Made by a program: the position numbers and the translations under genes. The notes below the pieces were generated by a model. That model did not search any database. It saw nothing but the letters and a program-made list of their open reading frames with translations, and was not told the origin of the DNA. Positions 32,401 through 43,523 of a stretch of DNA of 64,000 bases are shown piece after piece (positions within the stretch are counted from its first letter, which is position 1; every line of letters begins with the position of its first letter). The stretch comes from Agaricus subrufescens (lineage: Eukaryota; Basidiomycota; Agaricomycetes; Agaricales; Agaricaceae), in NCBI GenBank assembly GCA_029945375.1, contig CM057063.1, forward strand, positions 2,043,894 through 2,107,893, written 5' to 3'.

Positions 32401-33130
32401 TCTGGAACAGTACCTACGGTGTTATGTTGATTATAACCTCACCAACTGGTCAGACCTGCTTTCATCAGCAGAGTTTGCATACAACAACCAAGCACATGAA
32501 GGTACTAAGGAATCACCATTTTTCCTTGAGTATGGTTGGCATCCACGAGCAGGACCTATTGTCAAGGCGACTACCCATGTTGACCTTAATGACATAACAT
32601 ATAAAAGACAAGAGGCACAAGAGCAGGCGAAAGCAGCTCTTATACTTGCAGCAGAAAGAATGAAATGGTACTATGACCAAGGGGTCCAGAAAGTTCCCTT
32701 TAGAGTTGGAGATAAAGTACTACTCAATCTCAAGGATTATCAGACAACAGAGCGAGCATTACGACCACGTTTTGAGGGACCATTTGAAATCATTGAACAA
32801 CTGTCCCCTGTAACATTCAGGTTACGTATGCCAGCTCGATATCGTTCTATACATCCAGTCTTTCATGCTAGCAAGTTAGTCACCTACTCTGAACCCACCA
32901 TCCTCGGACAAAAACCACCAGCACCACCACCTATCCAAGTTGGTGGACATGATGAATGGGAAGTCGAAAAGATTCTCCAACACCGAGTTCGTAACAGGAA
33001 GAATGAATTCCTAGTTAGATGGAAAGGGTTTACCCAAGGAGATGATACCTGGGAACCAGAATCAAACCTTAAAAATGCGACTGAAAAGATTCAGGAGTAT
33101 TTCCATCATAATCCCAAGCACTATACTTAG
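29423..33130 (+). CDS. Gypsy Pol: protease, RT, RNase H, integrase, chromodomain
   Basis: The frame lies -1 relative to gag and is open from about 29423, overlapping the gag end by about 40 bases. It probably starts by frameshifting rather than by its own ATG. Numbering from base 29618: protease ALVDSGATTNFID (about 5-17), RT catalytic YLDDILIF (about 382), RNase H STDASDFATGAVL (about 531), integrase zinc part with CDMCQRMK (about 795). The core has D in STDLITQL, D in ISDRGVQYS and E in NQTLEQYLR. A C-terminal chromodomain holds EVEKILQHR and FLVRWKGFTQGDDTWEPESN. Chromodomains of this class steer integration to methyl-histone-marked chromatin. No defects are seen. Confidence 0.95.
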
Positions 33131-33161
33131 GGAACTGGATAACTTCTCATCGGAGTTCGAA

Positions 33162-33177
33162 CCAAAAGAGAGGGTAA
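33162..33177 (+). promoter_or_regulatory. Polypurine tract of the Gypsy element
   Basis: The bases ccaaaagagagggtaa lie immediately before the 3' LTR start TGTCACAG. This is the expected plus-strand primer site. Confidence 0.75.
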
Positions 33178-33746
33178 TGTCACAGATTTGAAAGATTACG
33201 TTATATCTTACCAACGGCTGATCCGATTCTTACGAATTGGGCACCGTTGGAAAGCCCTGATCAAACCGTTTCTACTGATACCCATATCACCCGAAACGGC
33301 CCAGTAATTGTTGAGATATTCAACGTTCTTTATTCTCTGTGCCATAAGTTAGAAGACCTTAATTACCTAATTGTTCTAGAGCAGTCCAGACCATTCTAGA
33401 ACATTCTAGAACCTTCTAGAATGTTCTCTATCACATCATTATCGCACCATTACCCAGAGTAACCCAGAATAACTCAGAGTAGTAAAGGGATTGTTCCTAT
33501 TGGTTGGTTATTATTAGAGTAGCTAAACTTAGATACATTATTAGTCATGACTAGAGTCCCTGGGGTCATTGGTAGTGTCCCGGGTCCTTCTCAGATGTGT
33601 ATATAAGTAGCTTGTCTTGGTGTCCTTAAGACCCAGACTTAACAACATCAGTTGTGCTTTGTCATCCCATCTCTCTGCTTATCTAAGATCACTGCTCTTT
33701 CCCCATTTATCTCTCAAGGTTACTTAGGTAAGCAAGATTTGTGATA
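33178..33746 (+). repeat. 3' LTR of the Gypsy element
   Basis: 569 bp, the same length as the 5' LTR. Differences include ggaag/gaaag near the start, caaat/cgaat, cct/ccc, gag/gaa, ttt/tct and aac/aag near the end. The TATA box is at about 33597-33606. Confidence 0.95.
33394..33426 (+). promoter_or_regulatory. Perfect heat-shock element array in the 3' LTR
   Basis: The same seven TTC/GAA modules as in the 5' LTR, with no substitutions. In this position the array could drive transcription of downstream host sequence (33747 onward) under heat stress. Confidence 0.85.
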
Positions 33747-33747
33747 C

Positions 33748-34852
33748 ATTGATAAATCAGATCCAGCTTCGGAAAATGAGCTTGATGCAGATAAAATGAT
33801 TGTTGACGTCCCAAGTCCACATGACAGATTGCCACCCCAAAAATGGCCTCATCATGGAACTATTAGCGCTGAAGATTGTTCTAACCTTGTAGCAGCAAGT
33901 GCAAACGTAGCAGGCCCTAGTGGTCAATCTGATGATAGTATGTAGCATCCTTTATTAAGACCAACAGAGGGTTAACGAAGACCAGCATCTTTGGCAGCAA
34001 GGATTGTTTCGCCATCCAATCCCATTGAAAAGAAATCTGTGGCAACCCCCACAGCAGAAAACATGCCCCAGGCTGATGAGGATTGTCAAGCACCAAGATG
34101 TAAGCATTTATTTATCTCGTCATTTGTTTATTTTTCCATACCTCTCCCTAGCTGGCAGAAAGGCAGTCACCAAAAATCCCTTTGCCCGCAAATTGGCTCC
34201 TTTGCCATGCCCTGTATTAAATGCTTGTTGAGATGCTTCTCTACCTCTTGCATCTCAGCTCAGATTTTGTCGCAGTCTTCCTACAAACCCACTGCCCCAT
34301 GAACCTCCACCTCTGCAATGGGACTCACAATTGGATGATTCCTTTATCCTGTGTGGTCAGTCACCAGGCACACCCCACCCACATCATAGAAGGCATTCTT
34401 TGCGAGGCTGAGCTTGCATAGAATCAAAAACCTTACCGGAGCCATCTTCTGCCACTACACAAATACACCCTTCCACACAACAACCACCTCCCGTTACGAC
34501 ACAAATCCCTTCTGGTAGACAAGTACATCCTACCCCTCAGCAAGTACGCCCTGCAACTCAGCAGGGATGTCATCCCTTGCAACAAGTTGCCACTCCATCA
34601 GTACATCATGTCCCTCAGCAAGCACACCCTGCTCCTCAGCAGGTGCGTCATCCCACTCAGCAAGTTGTCACTCTGTCAGTACATTGTGTCCCTCAGCAAA
34701 TATGCCCTGCTCCTCAGCAGGTGCATTGTCCTTCTCAACAAGCTGCCACTCCATCGCCATGTGATGTTTTTGTGACATCCACTTCTCCTGCCACACTGCC
34801 TATGGAGTGCCAAAGTTCAGGAGGTCTCACATGCCTCCCAGATCAGCATTGA
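33748..34852 (+). CDS. Gln/Pro-rich repeat protein, unrecognised
   Basis: Plus-strand coding blocks can be followed: IDKSDPASENELDADKMIVD (33748 onward, abutting the LTR), then after an apparent intron ARIVSPSNPIEKKSVATPTA (about 33990-34100), KAVTKNPFARKLAPLPCPVL (about 34150), and a final open stretch to a stop at 34852. The last part holds a 26-residue repeat (units beginning VATPSVHHVPQQ and VVTLSVHCVPQQ, 78 bp each) after related QQVRPATQQ sequence. Frames between blocks are not all continuous, and no start Met is seen, since the LTR borders it directly. It is likely a lineage-specific, disordered protein, possibly 5'-truncated by the Gypsy insertion. Confidence 0.4.
34570..34760 (+). 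repeat. 78-bp tandem repeat (about 2.4 units)
   Basis: Units start near 34588 (gccactccatcagtacatca) and 34666 (gtcactctgtcagtacattg), with a partial third near 34744 (gccactccatcgcc). Each contains ctgctcctcagcaggtg. The length is a multiple of three, so the reading frame is kept. Confidence 0.75.
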
Positions 34853-35493
34853 ACGGTCATCAAGAAAAGATGAAAAAATCAGGTTAGTTTTCTCAGCAGC
34901 AGTATAATCAGACATATGAAAGTATATCTACTTGGATCTGTTGTATCTACTGTAAATGCTCAGTCAATTCTATGTTCTCTCTATTCTGGAATTCTCCCTA
35001 GTCTCCAGAGTCATGTTACATGCTGCTATCCTGTTAACTTAATCTAGCTGTTCTCAACTATTTCTTGGTTTGCTATGATTCATGGATATCACACAGTTAG
35101 AGGTAACGTGGTGTGCTGAGGTGTGAGAACGCCGAAAATTACTTCAAGGACGAGGAATGAGGCACGCACAAGGAGACAGGCCACAAGGGACCTTCAATGA
35201 CAGGTTGAATGGTAGGAACAACAGCTGTTGACTTTGGACGTAACTCAAGTAGGATTCATTGGTGAGCACACAAGGGATCAAGCAGTGCAAAAGTATTTAT
35301 AGGTTGTTGGAGAACTACAGTATACAGACTAGTTGATTGACTCAGTAGAACAGCTACTTGTGTCTTCATGATCAGGAACAGGCAACGCCCAAAATCTTTT
35401 CTCCATTGACCCTCCAATGATGCACCTTGCAAAGTTGAAAGCTAATTGAAGGAATATAAGACAAGTCTTTGAATCAAAAAAAGAGGAAAAGAA
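34853..35493. other. Spacer and upstream part of the first duplicated segment
   Basis: No frame is supported. From about 35060 the sequence is homologous to that starting near 36420, so the duplication includes gene flanks. Confidence 0.4.
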
Positions 35494-36395
35494 TTACACG
35501 CAATAATCATCTGGGAGGGCTTCACCTGAATATGCACATAGCTCTGTGGGGCCCAAAATTCTGCCCTCAAATTCATAGAAGTTAGACCCAGGAGGAGCCT
35601 GGGGGAGAATTAATGAGGACCTGACAAAGGGAGAATGAACATATGTATGCTTCCAAGACTGTGATTTGAATGTTATCAACAGTTTCAAGTATCACTCTCC
35701 TAACAACAGGAGAAATCTATCTCCATTGGTTTCAATCTACCCATCAAGACAATAAATTTTCATTTACCCATATAATCTTGCCAGGGAGGCGAGCTCAAAG
35801 ATGCATACAGGTGAACCTTCTCATCATGGACCCCAGGATGAGAGGGGAAGAATTCAGATATTCCAATAGATTGAGGACGGGCTCGACACTTGGAGCTGGA
35901 TGGGGGAGATTATAAGAAACGCCATTTTCCTGCTCCAAGGCAAGCCAAACGTGATAGGGGAGCCTGAGGCCATGGGTGTAGAACCTTTCAGGCTCTTCAT
36001 CTGACATAGAGTTGTTGGACAGGGGTGAAGACGGCAGAAGCAACTCAGCAGACATGGATAGTAAGCTATAAGCTGATCCACCACATCAAGCTATATATGT
36101 GAGGGAGGTACTATGAGGGCAGATCACCACAGGAACAGTGATCGGAAGGAGGAATAAAGTTGAACTGACAAAGTAATGAATGTTAATAGGTCACCAGTAT
36201 CCTGTTGTTGTGGAAAGGATTTTCATTCTTGCCTGGCACATAGTGTGGGTGATATGTATGCTCCTAGACATCACGGCTACAGTAGCGGGTGGTGTTAAAA
36301 AACAGTGGAAACACTAAAAGGCATACGTTTGGTGAAGAGTTAACCTAGTTAGTAACCTAGTTAGTATAAGAGGACAGAGGAATTCTTACTTAATT
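35060..36395. repeat. Tandem segmental duplication, copy A
   Basis: This block aligns along its length to 36396-37860. Shared marks are a start near tgctatgattcatggatatc, a middle ctcaaattcatagaagttag, and an end near cttacttaattttgg. Divergence is visible throughout, with small indels. Confidence 0.8.
35500..36055 (-). CDS. Unknown protein, duplicated copy A
   Basis: Minus-strand blocks start at 36055: MSAELLLPSSPLSNNSMSDE, then ERFYTHGLRLPYHVWLALEQ and LEYLNSSPLILGS. A spliced block reads RVILETVDNIQITVLEAY. After a short intron comes APPGSNFYEFEGRILGPTEL, with the end near 35500. The same blocks recur in copy B and, diverged, near 38168-38500, so the reading is supported by conservation. 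No known domain. The gene is short and may be partial. Confidence 0.45.
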
Positions 36396-37860
36396 TTGGT
36401 CCATACTGCCAATTATTCCTTTGTTTACTATGATTCACGGATACCACACCTTTGCAACAGTGTTGAAGATGATGCATGTCAATTTTCATCCCAATACCGC
36501 TCCTTCACAACACAGTCAGAGACAATGCATTTTGATGGAGACAGCTATGAGGTGTTGGAGGTGATGTGTTCTGCCAAAGTATGAGAATGCCAAGAATTAT
36601 GTCAAGGACAAGGAATAAGGCATGCACTAGGAGACAGGCCACAAGAGATCTTCAATGACAAGTTGAGCTCTAGGAACAATAGTTGTTGACTTCGAACATA
36701 AGTGAAGCAGGATTAGTTGGTGAGCAGGGATCAAGCAGTGCAAAAACATTCATAGGTTGATAGAGAACTATAGTATACAGATTACTCAAACAACTCAATG
36801 GAAGAGCTACTTGTGTCTTCGTGATCAGGAGCAGGCAGCGCCCAAAATCTTTCCTCCATTGATCCTTCAATGATGCGCCTTGCAAAGTTGAAAGCTAATT
36901 GCAGGAATATAAGAAAAGTCTTTGAATTAAAAAAGGGGAAAAATTATGCACAGTAATCATTGGGGAGGGGCCCACCTGAATATGCACGAAGCTTGGTGGG
37001 GCCTGAAATTTGGCCCTCAAATTCATAGAAGTTAGACTCGGGGGGAGCCTGTGGGAGAATTAATAAAAATCTGACAAGGGAGAATGATCATGAACATACA
37101 TATGCTTCCAAGACCATGATTCAAACGCCATCAATGGTTTCAAGTACCACTCTCCTAACATCAGGATAAACCTATCTCCATCAGTTTCAATCTACCCATC
37201 AAGACAATAAATTTTCATTTACCCATATAACCTTGCCAGGGAGGCGAGCTCAAAGACCCATAATGTTGAACCTTATCATCATGGATCTGAGGATAGGAGG
37301 GGAAGAATACAGATATTCAAATAGGTCAAGAGCAGGTTTGATGATTGGGGGGGATGGGGAAGATTATAAGAAACGCCATCCTCCTGCTCCAAGGCAAGCC
37401 AAAAGTGATAGGGGAGCCTGAGGCTGTGGGTGTAGAACCTTTCAGGTTCTTCGCTGGACAAGGAGTCGTTGGATGGAGGTGAAGATGGTGGAAGTGACTC
37501 AACAGGCATGGATAGCAAGCGATAGGATGAACCACCACATTGAGCTATATACCCAGGGCTGGGAGGGAGGTGCTGTGAGGAGGGCAGATAACCACAGGAG
37601 TGGTGATTGGAAGGAAGAACAAAGTTGAACTGACAAAGAGATGAACATGAACAGGTTGCCAGTATCCTGTTGTCATGTAAAGGATTCTGTCCTTGCCTGC
37701 CACCTAGTGCAGGTGAGACGTATGCTCCTGGACATCATGGCTACAGCAGTGGGTGGCATTAAAAAATAGTGAGAACACCAAAATGCATACATTCTGTAAA
37801 GAGCTAATGCAGTTTTAATATAAGAGGCTCAGAAACATTCCTACTTAATTTTGGAGGACT
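36396..37860. repeat. Tandem segmental duplication, copy B
   Basis: Direct repeat of copy A in the same orientation. It is slightly longer because of an insertion near 36450-36560. The copies are diverged enough that the event is not recent. Confidence 0.8.
36950..37518 (-). CDS. Unknown protein, duplicated copy B
   Basis: Minus-strand start at 37518: MLSMPVESLPPSSPPSNDSL, then ERFYTHSLRLPYHFWLALEQ and GVSYNLPHPPQSS. The downstream blocks matching copy A (FEGQI-like, near 36960-37060) are present with substitutions. No recognised family. Confidence 0.4.
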
Positions 37861-38167
37861 TTGAGGAAAGTGCAAGGCTGGGGGGATAGTGAAAAATTAA
37901 CCATCGAGTAAAGGACCCGCATTTGCTGGTAGACCACAGGCAGATTAATCAATTCACTAGACAGTCCTTGGTGAAGCAGTCTCTTCTTAATTTATTGTCC
38001 GTGGGACTCCTGCGTCACCACCAGTTAAGTTGGTGAAAGTTATTCCTGTTACTATTGTTGATAGTCAGTTTACCTCCTCTATAAAGTAATGTATCTTTAC
38101 AATTAGATATGGTATGAGGTTACAAGGCTACCATAATGAAACAGGACTCTTTCCTGTGGAACAACGC

Positions 38168-38510
38168 TCATGGCAAGGGAGATGGAGAAGGCTCTTTCCA
38201 AAACTTCTCTTCCATTGAAGCTTCAATCACAAGCCCAGCTATCCTGAGAGCTGGAAAGTGAAGAATCAGTACAAATTTGAGATTATTAAAAAAACTTGGT
38301 ACAATAATCATCAGGGAGTGGTTGGCAATTATACACCTGTAGCCTTGTGGAATCGACCACTCAACCCTCGATTTCATAATACCGAGACTGAATAGAGACC
38401 TGCAGGTTTTCAATAGGAGCATTACAGTAGAGAATTCAGCATACATCTGCTTCCTCAACCATAACTTCAATGCCATTGATAGTTTTTATCATAGCGGTTC
38501 TCAAGATCAC
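38168..38510 (-). pseudogene. Third, diverged copy of the duplicated unknown gene
   Basis: The minus strand reads DVILRTAMIKTINGIEVMVE, an in-frame stop after EEADVC, then SRYYEIEGRVEWSIPQGYRC. These align with copy A (VILETVDNIQITVLEAY and FYEFEGRILGP). Only the 3' half is recognisable. Confidence 0.4.
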
Positions 38511-38591
38511 ATCAAACTTTTGTAGTCAGTCCAATATAATTACTTTGAGACAAGAATGACATACTGATATAACCTGTCTAACTGTATTACT

Positions 38592-38629
38592 CATCAGCAA
38601 AACTGTTAGCAACTTGACACAACTTGAAG
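38592..38629 (+). repeat. Left terminal inverted repeat of the candidate transposon
   Basis: It pairs with 56261-56300 on the opposite strand: 11 of 11 bases at the outer part and about 15 of 20 at the inner part. The intervening bases are A/T-rich and unequal in length. Confidence 0.55.
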
Positions 38630-39330
38630 AAAATCATACTTGGGAGCAACTTGATGAGAATCTCAAGTTAGCCAAGTAGTATATCAAGTTAGAACTCAAG
38701 AGAATCTACTTGAAATATTTCTTGAGGTTATAGCCTATAAATTCAAGTAGATAACCAGTTTTTCCATGTATATCAAGTATATTCAAATACCAAGCAAAGT
38801 GCAATTTCAATATACTCTCAGAACAAGAACAAGTGATTCCAAGTATATCTCATGGATGTTCAAAAGTAGCAGAAGTAATTGCAAGTGAATACCAAGTCAT
38901 AATCAAATTGTAGGCAAGTATGTTTATATTCTACTCAAAACAGATCTAAGAAGCTCAAGTACAATCTCAAATCCTACCCAAGTATTTTACACAGTACTCA
39001 AAGTACCTTCAAAATTACTCAAGTCATACCCAAATAGGGGTTTAGTATGTCAGATCTCATGCAAGTATGTTTATATTCTACTCAAAACAGATCTAAGAAG
39101 CTCAAGTACAATCTCAAATCCTACCCAAGTATTTTACACAGTACTCAAAGTACCTTCAAAGTTACTCAAGTCATACCCAAATAGGGGTTTAGTATGTCAA
39201 ATCTCATGTAAGTATGTTTATATTATACTCAAAATAGATTTAAGAAGCTCAAGTAATAGTCAAATAAGAATCAAGTATGCAAGTTAGACTCAAACAATAT
39301 ACTAAGTCTGCACAAGTAAGGCTCAAATAA
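38610..39330. repeat. Left subterminal CAAGT-rich repeat array
   Basis: The words caagta, ctcaagta and caagtatat recur about every 15-30 bases over about 700 bp. It contains the 147-bp tandem repeat listed separately. No coding frame. It lies just beyond the 3' end of the transposase gene. Confidence 0.65.
38915..39262 (+). repeat. 147-bp tandem repeat (two full and one partial unit)
   Basis: Units begin at 38915, 39062 and 39209 with c/taagtatgtttatatt. The first two are nearly identical, including ataggggtttagtatgtca. The third breaks off after about 55 bases. Confidence 0.9.
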
Positions 39331-39485
39331 ACCCCAGTGATTGCACATAGATAAATGATTATACATGCTAACAGGGATATCTACAATGAAGTAAAACTAG
39401 TACATAAATCAAAAGCATGATGATCAGCAAATTTATTAACATAAAATCGTCGAAATTTTTCAAGTGTTTGACTAGAAGAATGATA

Positions 39486-42400
39486 TCATGAAACTCGTTT
39501 CTGTTCAAAATCTGGAAGAAGTTGGCAAGCTCGGAAAATTTGATTCAAAGAAATTACCCTCATAACTGCATGACCTCCTCGATACTGTTTTTTTACTACC
39601 CACATTCCTGTTTCCTCATCTACATCATTGCTAATATAGCTGAAATCTTGTACCAGAGCATAGGCATACTGTTGACTTTGAAATTTTAGTGAAAAGAAGA
39701 GTTTCACTTGGGCTATACCATATCTAGTATCACCATCTTGTGGATACAAAAATACAGTGTCATAGCGACCGTTCCTGGAGTGGCCATGCTCCCTCCAACT
39801 TGAGGTTGCTCTAATACGCTCTGTCCGCAATCCATGTTTGCCAGAAATATCACTAGGAGCATGAAATGTTGAAATGGCAGATGGATAAATGTGGAGCTTG
39901 CCATAAAATTTTGGAAGCATGTCAGGATCAGGCCTAAGCTGATTGTCTGATAGCTCTTCAGCATAAGAAGTTCTATAGTGGATTTCACGAAATAAAAATT
40001 GCTGAATGAGCCGAAGGAGGTTGATTTGCTCAATGACTAGTGCAGCCTGGTCGACTTCTACATTTCGTTCTGTTAAATGTTTAGACTCATAGAGTAAAAA
40101 AAATAAATAAAAAATAGCTTACTGAACGGTTTGACTGCTAATTTGATTCCAGGTGAGAGAGCTTTCATTTCTTCTTCTTCTAGTTCGTGTAATGGATATA
40201 TCTGATGATCTGACTCAGGCTCAGACTCATCAGATGAAAACTCTGGATCTAGCGATAAAATTAGGAATATAATACAAAATTTTTTTTTACGACTTACCGG
40301 TCTCAAGTCTCTTCATAACCTTGTCCAAATAGTCCCCATTTAACATTCCTTTCCGTGTAAACCTAGCCCGTGCAGCAGACAGTTTGTCAAGACGTGAATT
40401 TATCTTCAACATTTGCTGAAGTGGGAAAAAATGATTAGACCGTCTATAAGGTTCTTTCACGGCTTTGATATGTTTTGATTCTGTGATAGAAGAACAGATA
40501 CCATTTGGAGACCCATATTGACGAATCATGTAGTGATAATGAGTCATTGCATGTTGGCGAGGGGGCCATCGGTTTTCCTGACGAACATTGGTGGTGACAA
40601 AAATTTGACGGTAGCGATGAAATCGGCAAAGGGCGTCTTTGAGTTGGTTAAGTGAAGTGGTATCATGATATTCTTTTCTTGAAATAAAGCAGAAATCCAA
40701 AAAGGCTCTTAGCGCTTTAAGCATTTCCGATGGGATGTACCCCTTGAGGGCGGGGAGGTATACCTGAGAAATATAAGATTCAATGAATAATGATTCATGG
40801 TGGTCTGGTATTACCTTCATTAGAGCCTTTGAATCGGCACCAGTCCATTGTTTGAAGTTACGACCTTGTGGAAATCGACGGATTCCAATGAAAGGAGGGG
40901 CAGCCGCTATTCTAGATATCAAAAGGTTAGAATGATCAGAGTATAGCATGGTTTGTAACTACCTTCGATCTATATCATCCATAATTTGCTTAGCTTCGCG
41001 CTTTGAGTGATTTTGATCGATCCAATTTCCAATCCAGGTAACTAAATGATCCTTGAATGTACCTTTAATGAGTTGATGGAGTAGATCCGGTGATATAAGT
41101 TCATAAATGTCGGCACGGGGGAAATGTTTTGTGAACGGCTTTCAAGATCATCATTAGTGACAATGAACAAAAATCGTAAATCATGATTTACTATTATATC
41201 ACCAACAATTCCATAGTCATCCCATAAAGGTCCAAGTTCACACATTTGAGTGAGTTCAGCTGTTTCTTGTTGAGAACGTGGATTGATGCGTAGGCCATCA
41301 TCAAGGTTGCTAGGTTTTGCTTTACACCTAAGCAAAGTTTTATTGATGTCATTAAACTGTATTGAGAAAAACGTACTTAGGACACCAGCCTTGGACTATA
41401 CAAGCCAATAGACATTGTTCAGGGTAATCGGCAATATATGGACCTAATCCATATATTGCTCTACAATATTCCCCATCACCGCAATAAACAAGTTCCGGTT
41501 TTGTCATCCCTGGTTTCAAAGCCTGAAGCATATGAGCAAGGGATGTGTGAAATATTTGACGGCGGAACTTTCGAAACTTTGCATCATCTGCAAACTCTTT
41601 ATCAGCTAGTATATGCATAATGAGATGTCGTCAAAACTGGTCAGTCATTACTACACTTACTTTTAGGAATTGAAAGAAAGCCTAAAAGTGTTACTCCGTT
41701 TCGGTGCGCACGTCGGGTGGTGTTGTGAATGTTTCCGATAGAGAGATATACTGGATAGTATTCATTGTTACCAGTAGCAATTGAGACAGTTGTCTTGTCA
41801 CTACCAAGAATGACAGGAACAAACATAACGCCTTCAGAGTCAGGGACACTTTCCACAATAATATCCTAGCATTCAAAGGTAGTCAGTATACGTCTAACAG
41901 TAAGGAAAGGTTGTTCACCGCTTGTTTCCATGCCCAATTCCCTGACATCAGATTTTGATAGCGATGTACACCATCTTCATAATCGTGATAGGGTGCGTAA
42001 TCAAATTCATCAGCAAATCCTGGATTGGCAATCATCTCCTTTACTAGCTCTCGTGAATCACGGTACCAGACTTCATACTCTGCTTCCATCCATGCTGGTG
42101 TTTCACCTTGGGGTTTGTCACCAGTATAAGCGACGACAAAAGATTGCCAAGGTATGTCTGCTGTTTGTGCCGCATTGATAGTATCCAATAGATCATCATA
42201 CCCACTAAAGGGTGCCTGCTTCCCATGAGGTGCTAAACTCGCCAACCATAGCTTTAAAAGTGTATCAATATCACCTTGAGACATCTGATTTTGTCGGTAC
42301 AGAAAATCAGCCGTCTCAAACCGCAGGTGACTCTCAAAAGCACCCCAATCACAGTGACGGTCATGCGAGTTGGTATTCGATGTGGCTGACAGTGTTGATG

Positions 42401-43260
42401 GTGTTGATGTTGGTGAATGGTAATGATCAGACTGATTTGTGCCTGAGTTGTTGGGATTGCAAGTATGATCATAGATTTGACCTTAGTTTATTGAAATATT
42501 TCAACATAAAACCTTAAAAATGTGTAATAGCGTACTGACCAGACAAATATGGATGATATTGGCGCCAACTTTGTATGTCCCCTGAACTTGAAGCACGAGA
42601 TAAAGGTTCCATGGCATGAAGGGCAGATTGAGATCGAGGACTAGATGGCGATTCATACTCCACATATGTTCTATAATCATCTACAAATGTAAGTGAACAT
42701 TCTTGTTGAACGTTACAAGTAAACTTACTGGACTCTGCCTGGGAATTAGTGCCACTACTCAGAAGCGATGACGAACTTTCTGAAATAGAGGAATAGACTG
42801 ATGACTCTGAATCAGAACTCTGATCAGATCGTTCATAGGAATCCCTATTGAAATCTCCATTAGAACCTCGATCGAGACTGCCATCAAGACCGCCATTGAG
42901 ATCTCCATCAAAACTGCCATCAGAACCTTGGCCCAAACCTCCACCACAAGTTTGGTTGGAGTCCCCACCAAAACATTTGTTAGAACCTCCGTCAAAACTT
43001 TCACCAGAAATGCTAATATTTTCATGATGTAGCCTCTAGAACGTAAGTGAGTATCGTATATTTGTAACTTATAATCAATTGCTTACCGGTAAAGAATCAT
43101 GAGAATCGTTTTCTGATAAAAACATCATAAGATCTGTGGTATCCAGAGTCTGACTGCCATGTTTTGCTTTCATATGTTGAAGCCTTCCCCTTTCCGTCTT
43201 GCACCATTTCCTGCATCCATCAACCCTGCATTGAAATACAAATGGGTTGGATTGAAACAT
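39486..43260 (-). CDS. Plavaka-type transposase
   Basis: Many minus-strand exons. They start at 43260-43087 with a C2H2 finger, CRVDGCRKWCKTERGRLQHM then KAKH. Exon 42729-43035 has a Gly/Asp/Ser repeat (GGLDGSLDRGSNGDFN); exon 42540-42680 ends RQYHPYLSG. The transposase core then reads DIDTLLKLWLASLAPHGK, MSGNWAWKQA, VPVILGSDKTTVSIATGNNE, IGNIHNTTRRAHRNGVTLLG, LKPGMTKPELVYCGDGEYCR, YIADYPEQCLLACIVQGWCP. After these come ISPDLLHQLIKGTFKDHLVT, FKQWTGADSKALMKVYLPAL and SSITESKHIKAVKEPYRRSN. These segments and their order are those of Plavaka transposases, the fungal relatives of CACTA, as I remember them. Every core segment is present without an obvious stop, so it may be functional. Confidence 0.85.
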
Positions 43261-43523
43261 AAGGACGCAAGAACACCAGTAGGGTCGACGATAGTGATAT
43301 GATCAGTATGGTGTGTGAACGCATTGGCCCAAAACACTTGATTCAGCCACACTAATGCCGCTCCTACTTTAGTAGCATAGATTTAATTTGGGCTACCACA
43401 AAGCTAGCCAAGATTGCTCAGTCAACAAAAATAATTTGAACATATGGGCGTTCTTACCAAATGGCCAATATTAGAGTGGGATAGATATAAAATTATTGGT
43501 TTAATTTAGATAGCTAGGAGACA

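Larger units (their letters stand above)
25924..33746 (+). mobile_element. Gypsy/chromovirus LTR retrotransposon, near-intact
   Basis: The element is 7823 bp, with two 569-bp LTRs (25924-26492 and 33178-33746), an extra ORF, gag and pol with a C-terminal chromodomain. The LTRs align over their full length with about six differences (near 1%), five of them transitions, so the insertion is young. The outside pentamers are CAATG on the left and CATTG on the right; they are not identical, so no clean target-site duplication can be claimed. All three long frames are open, so it could be active. Confidence 0.95.
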
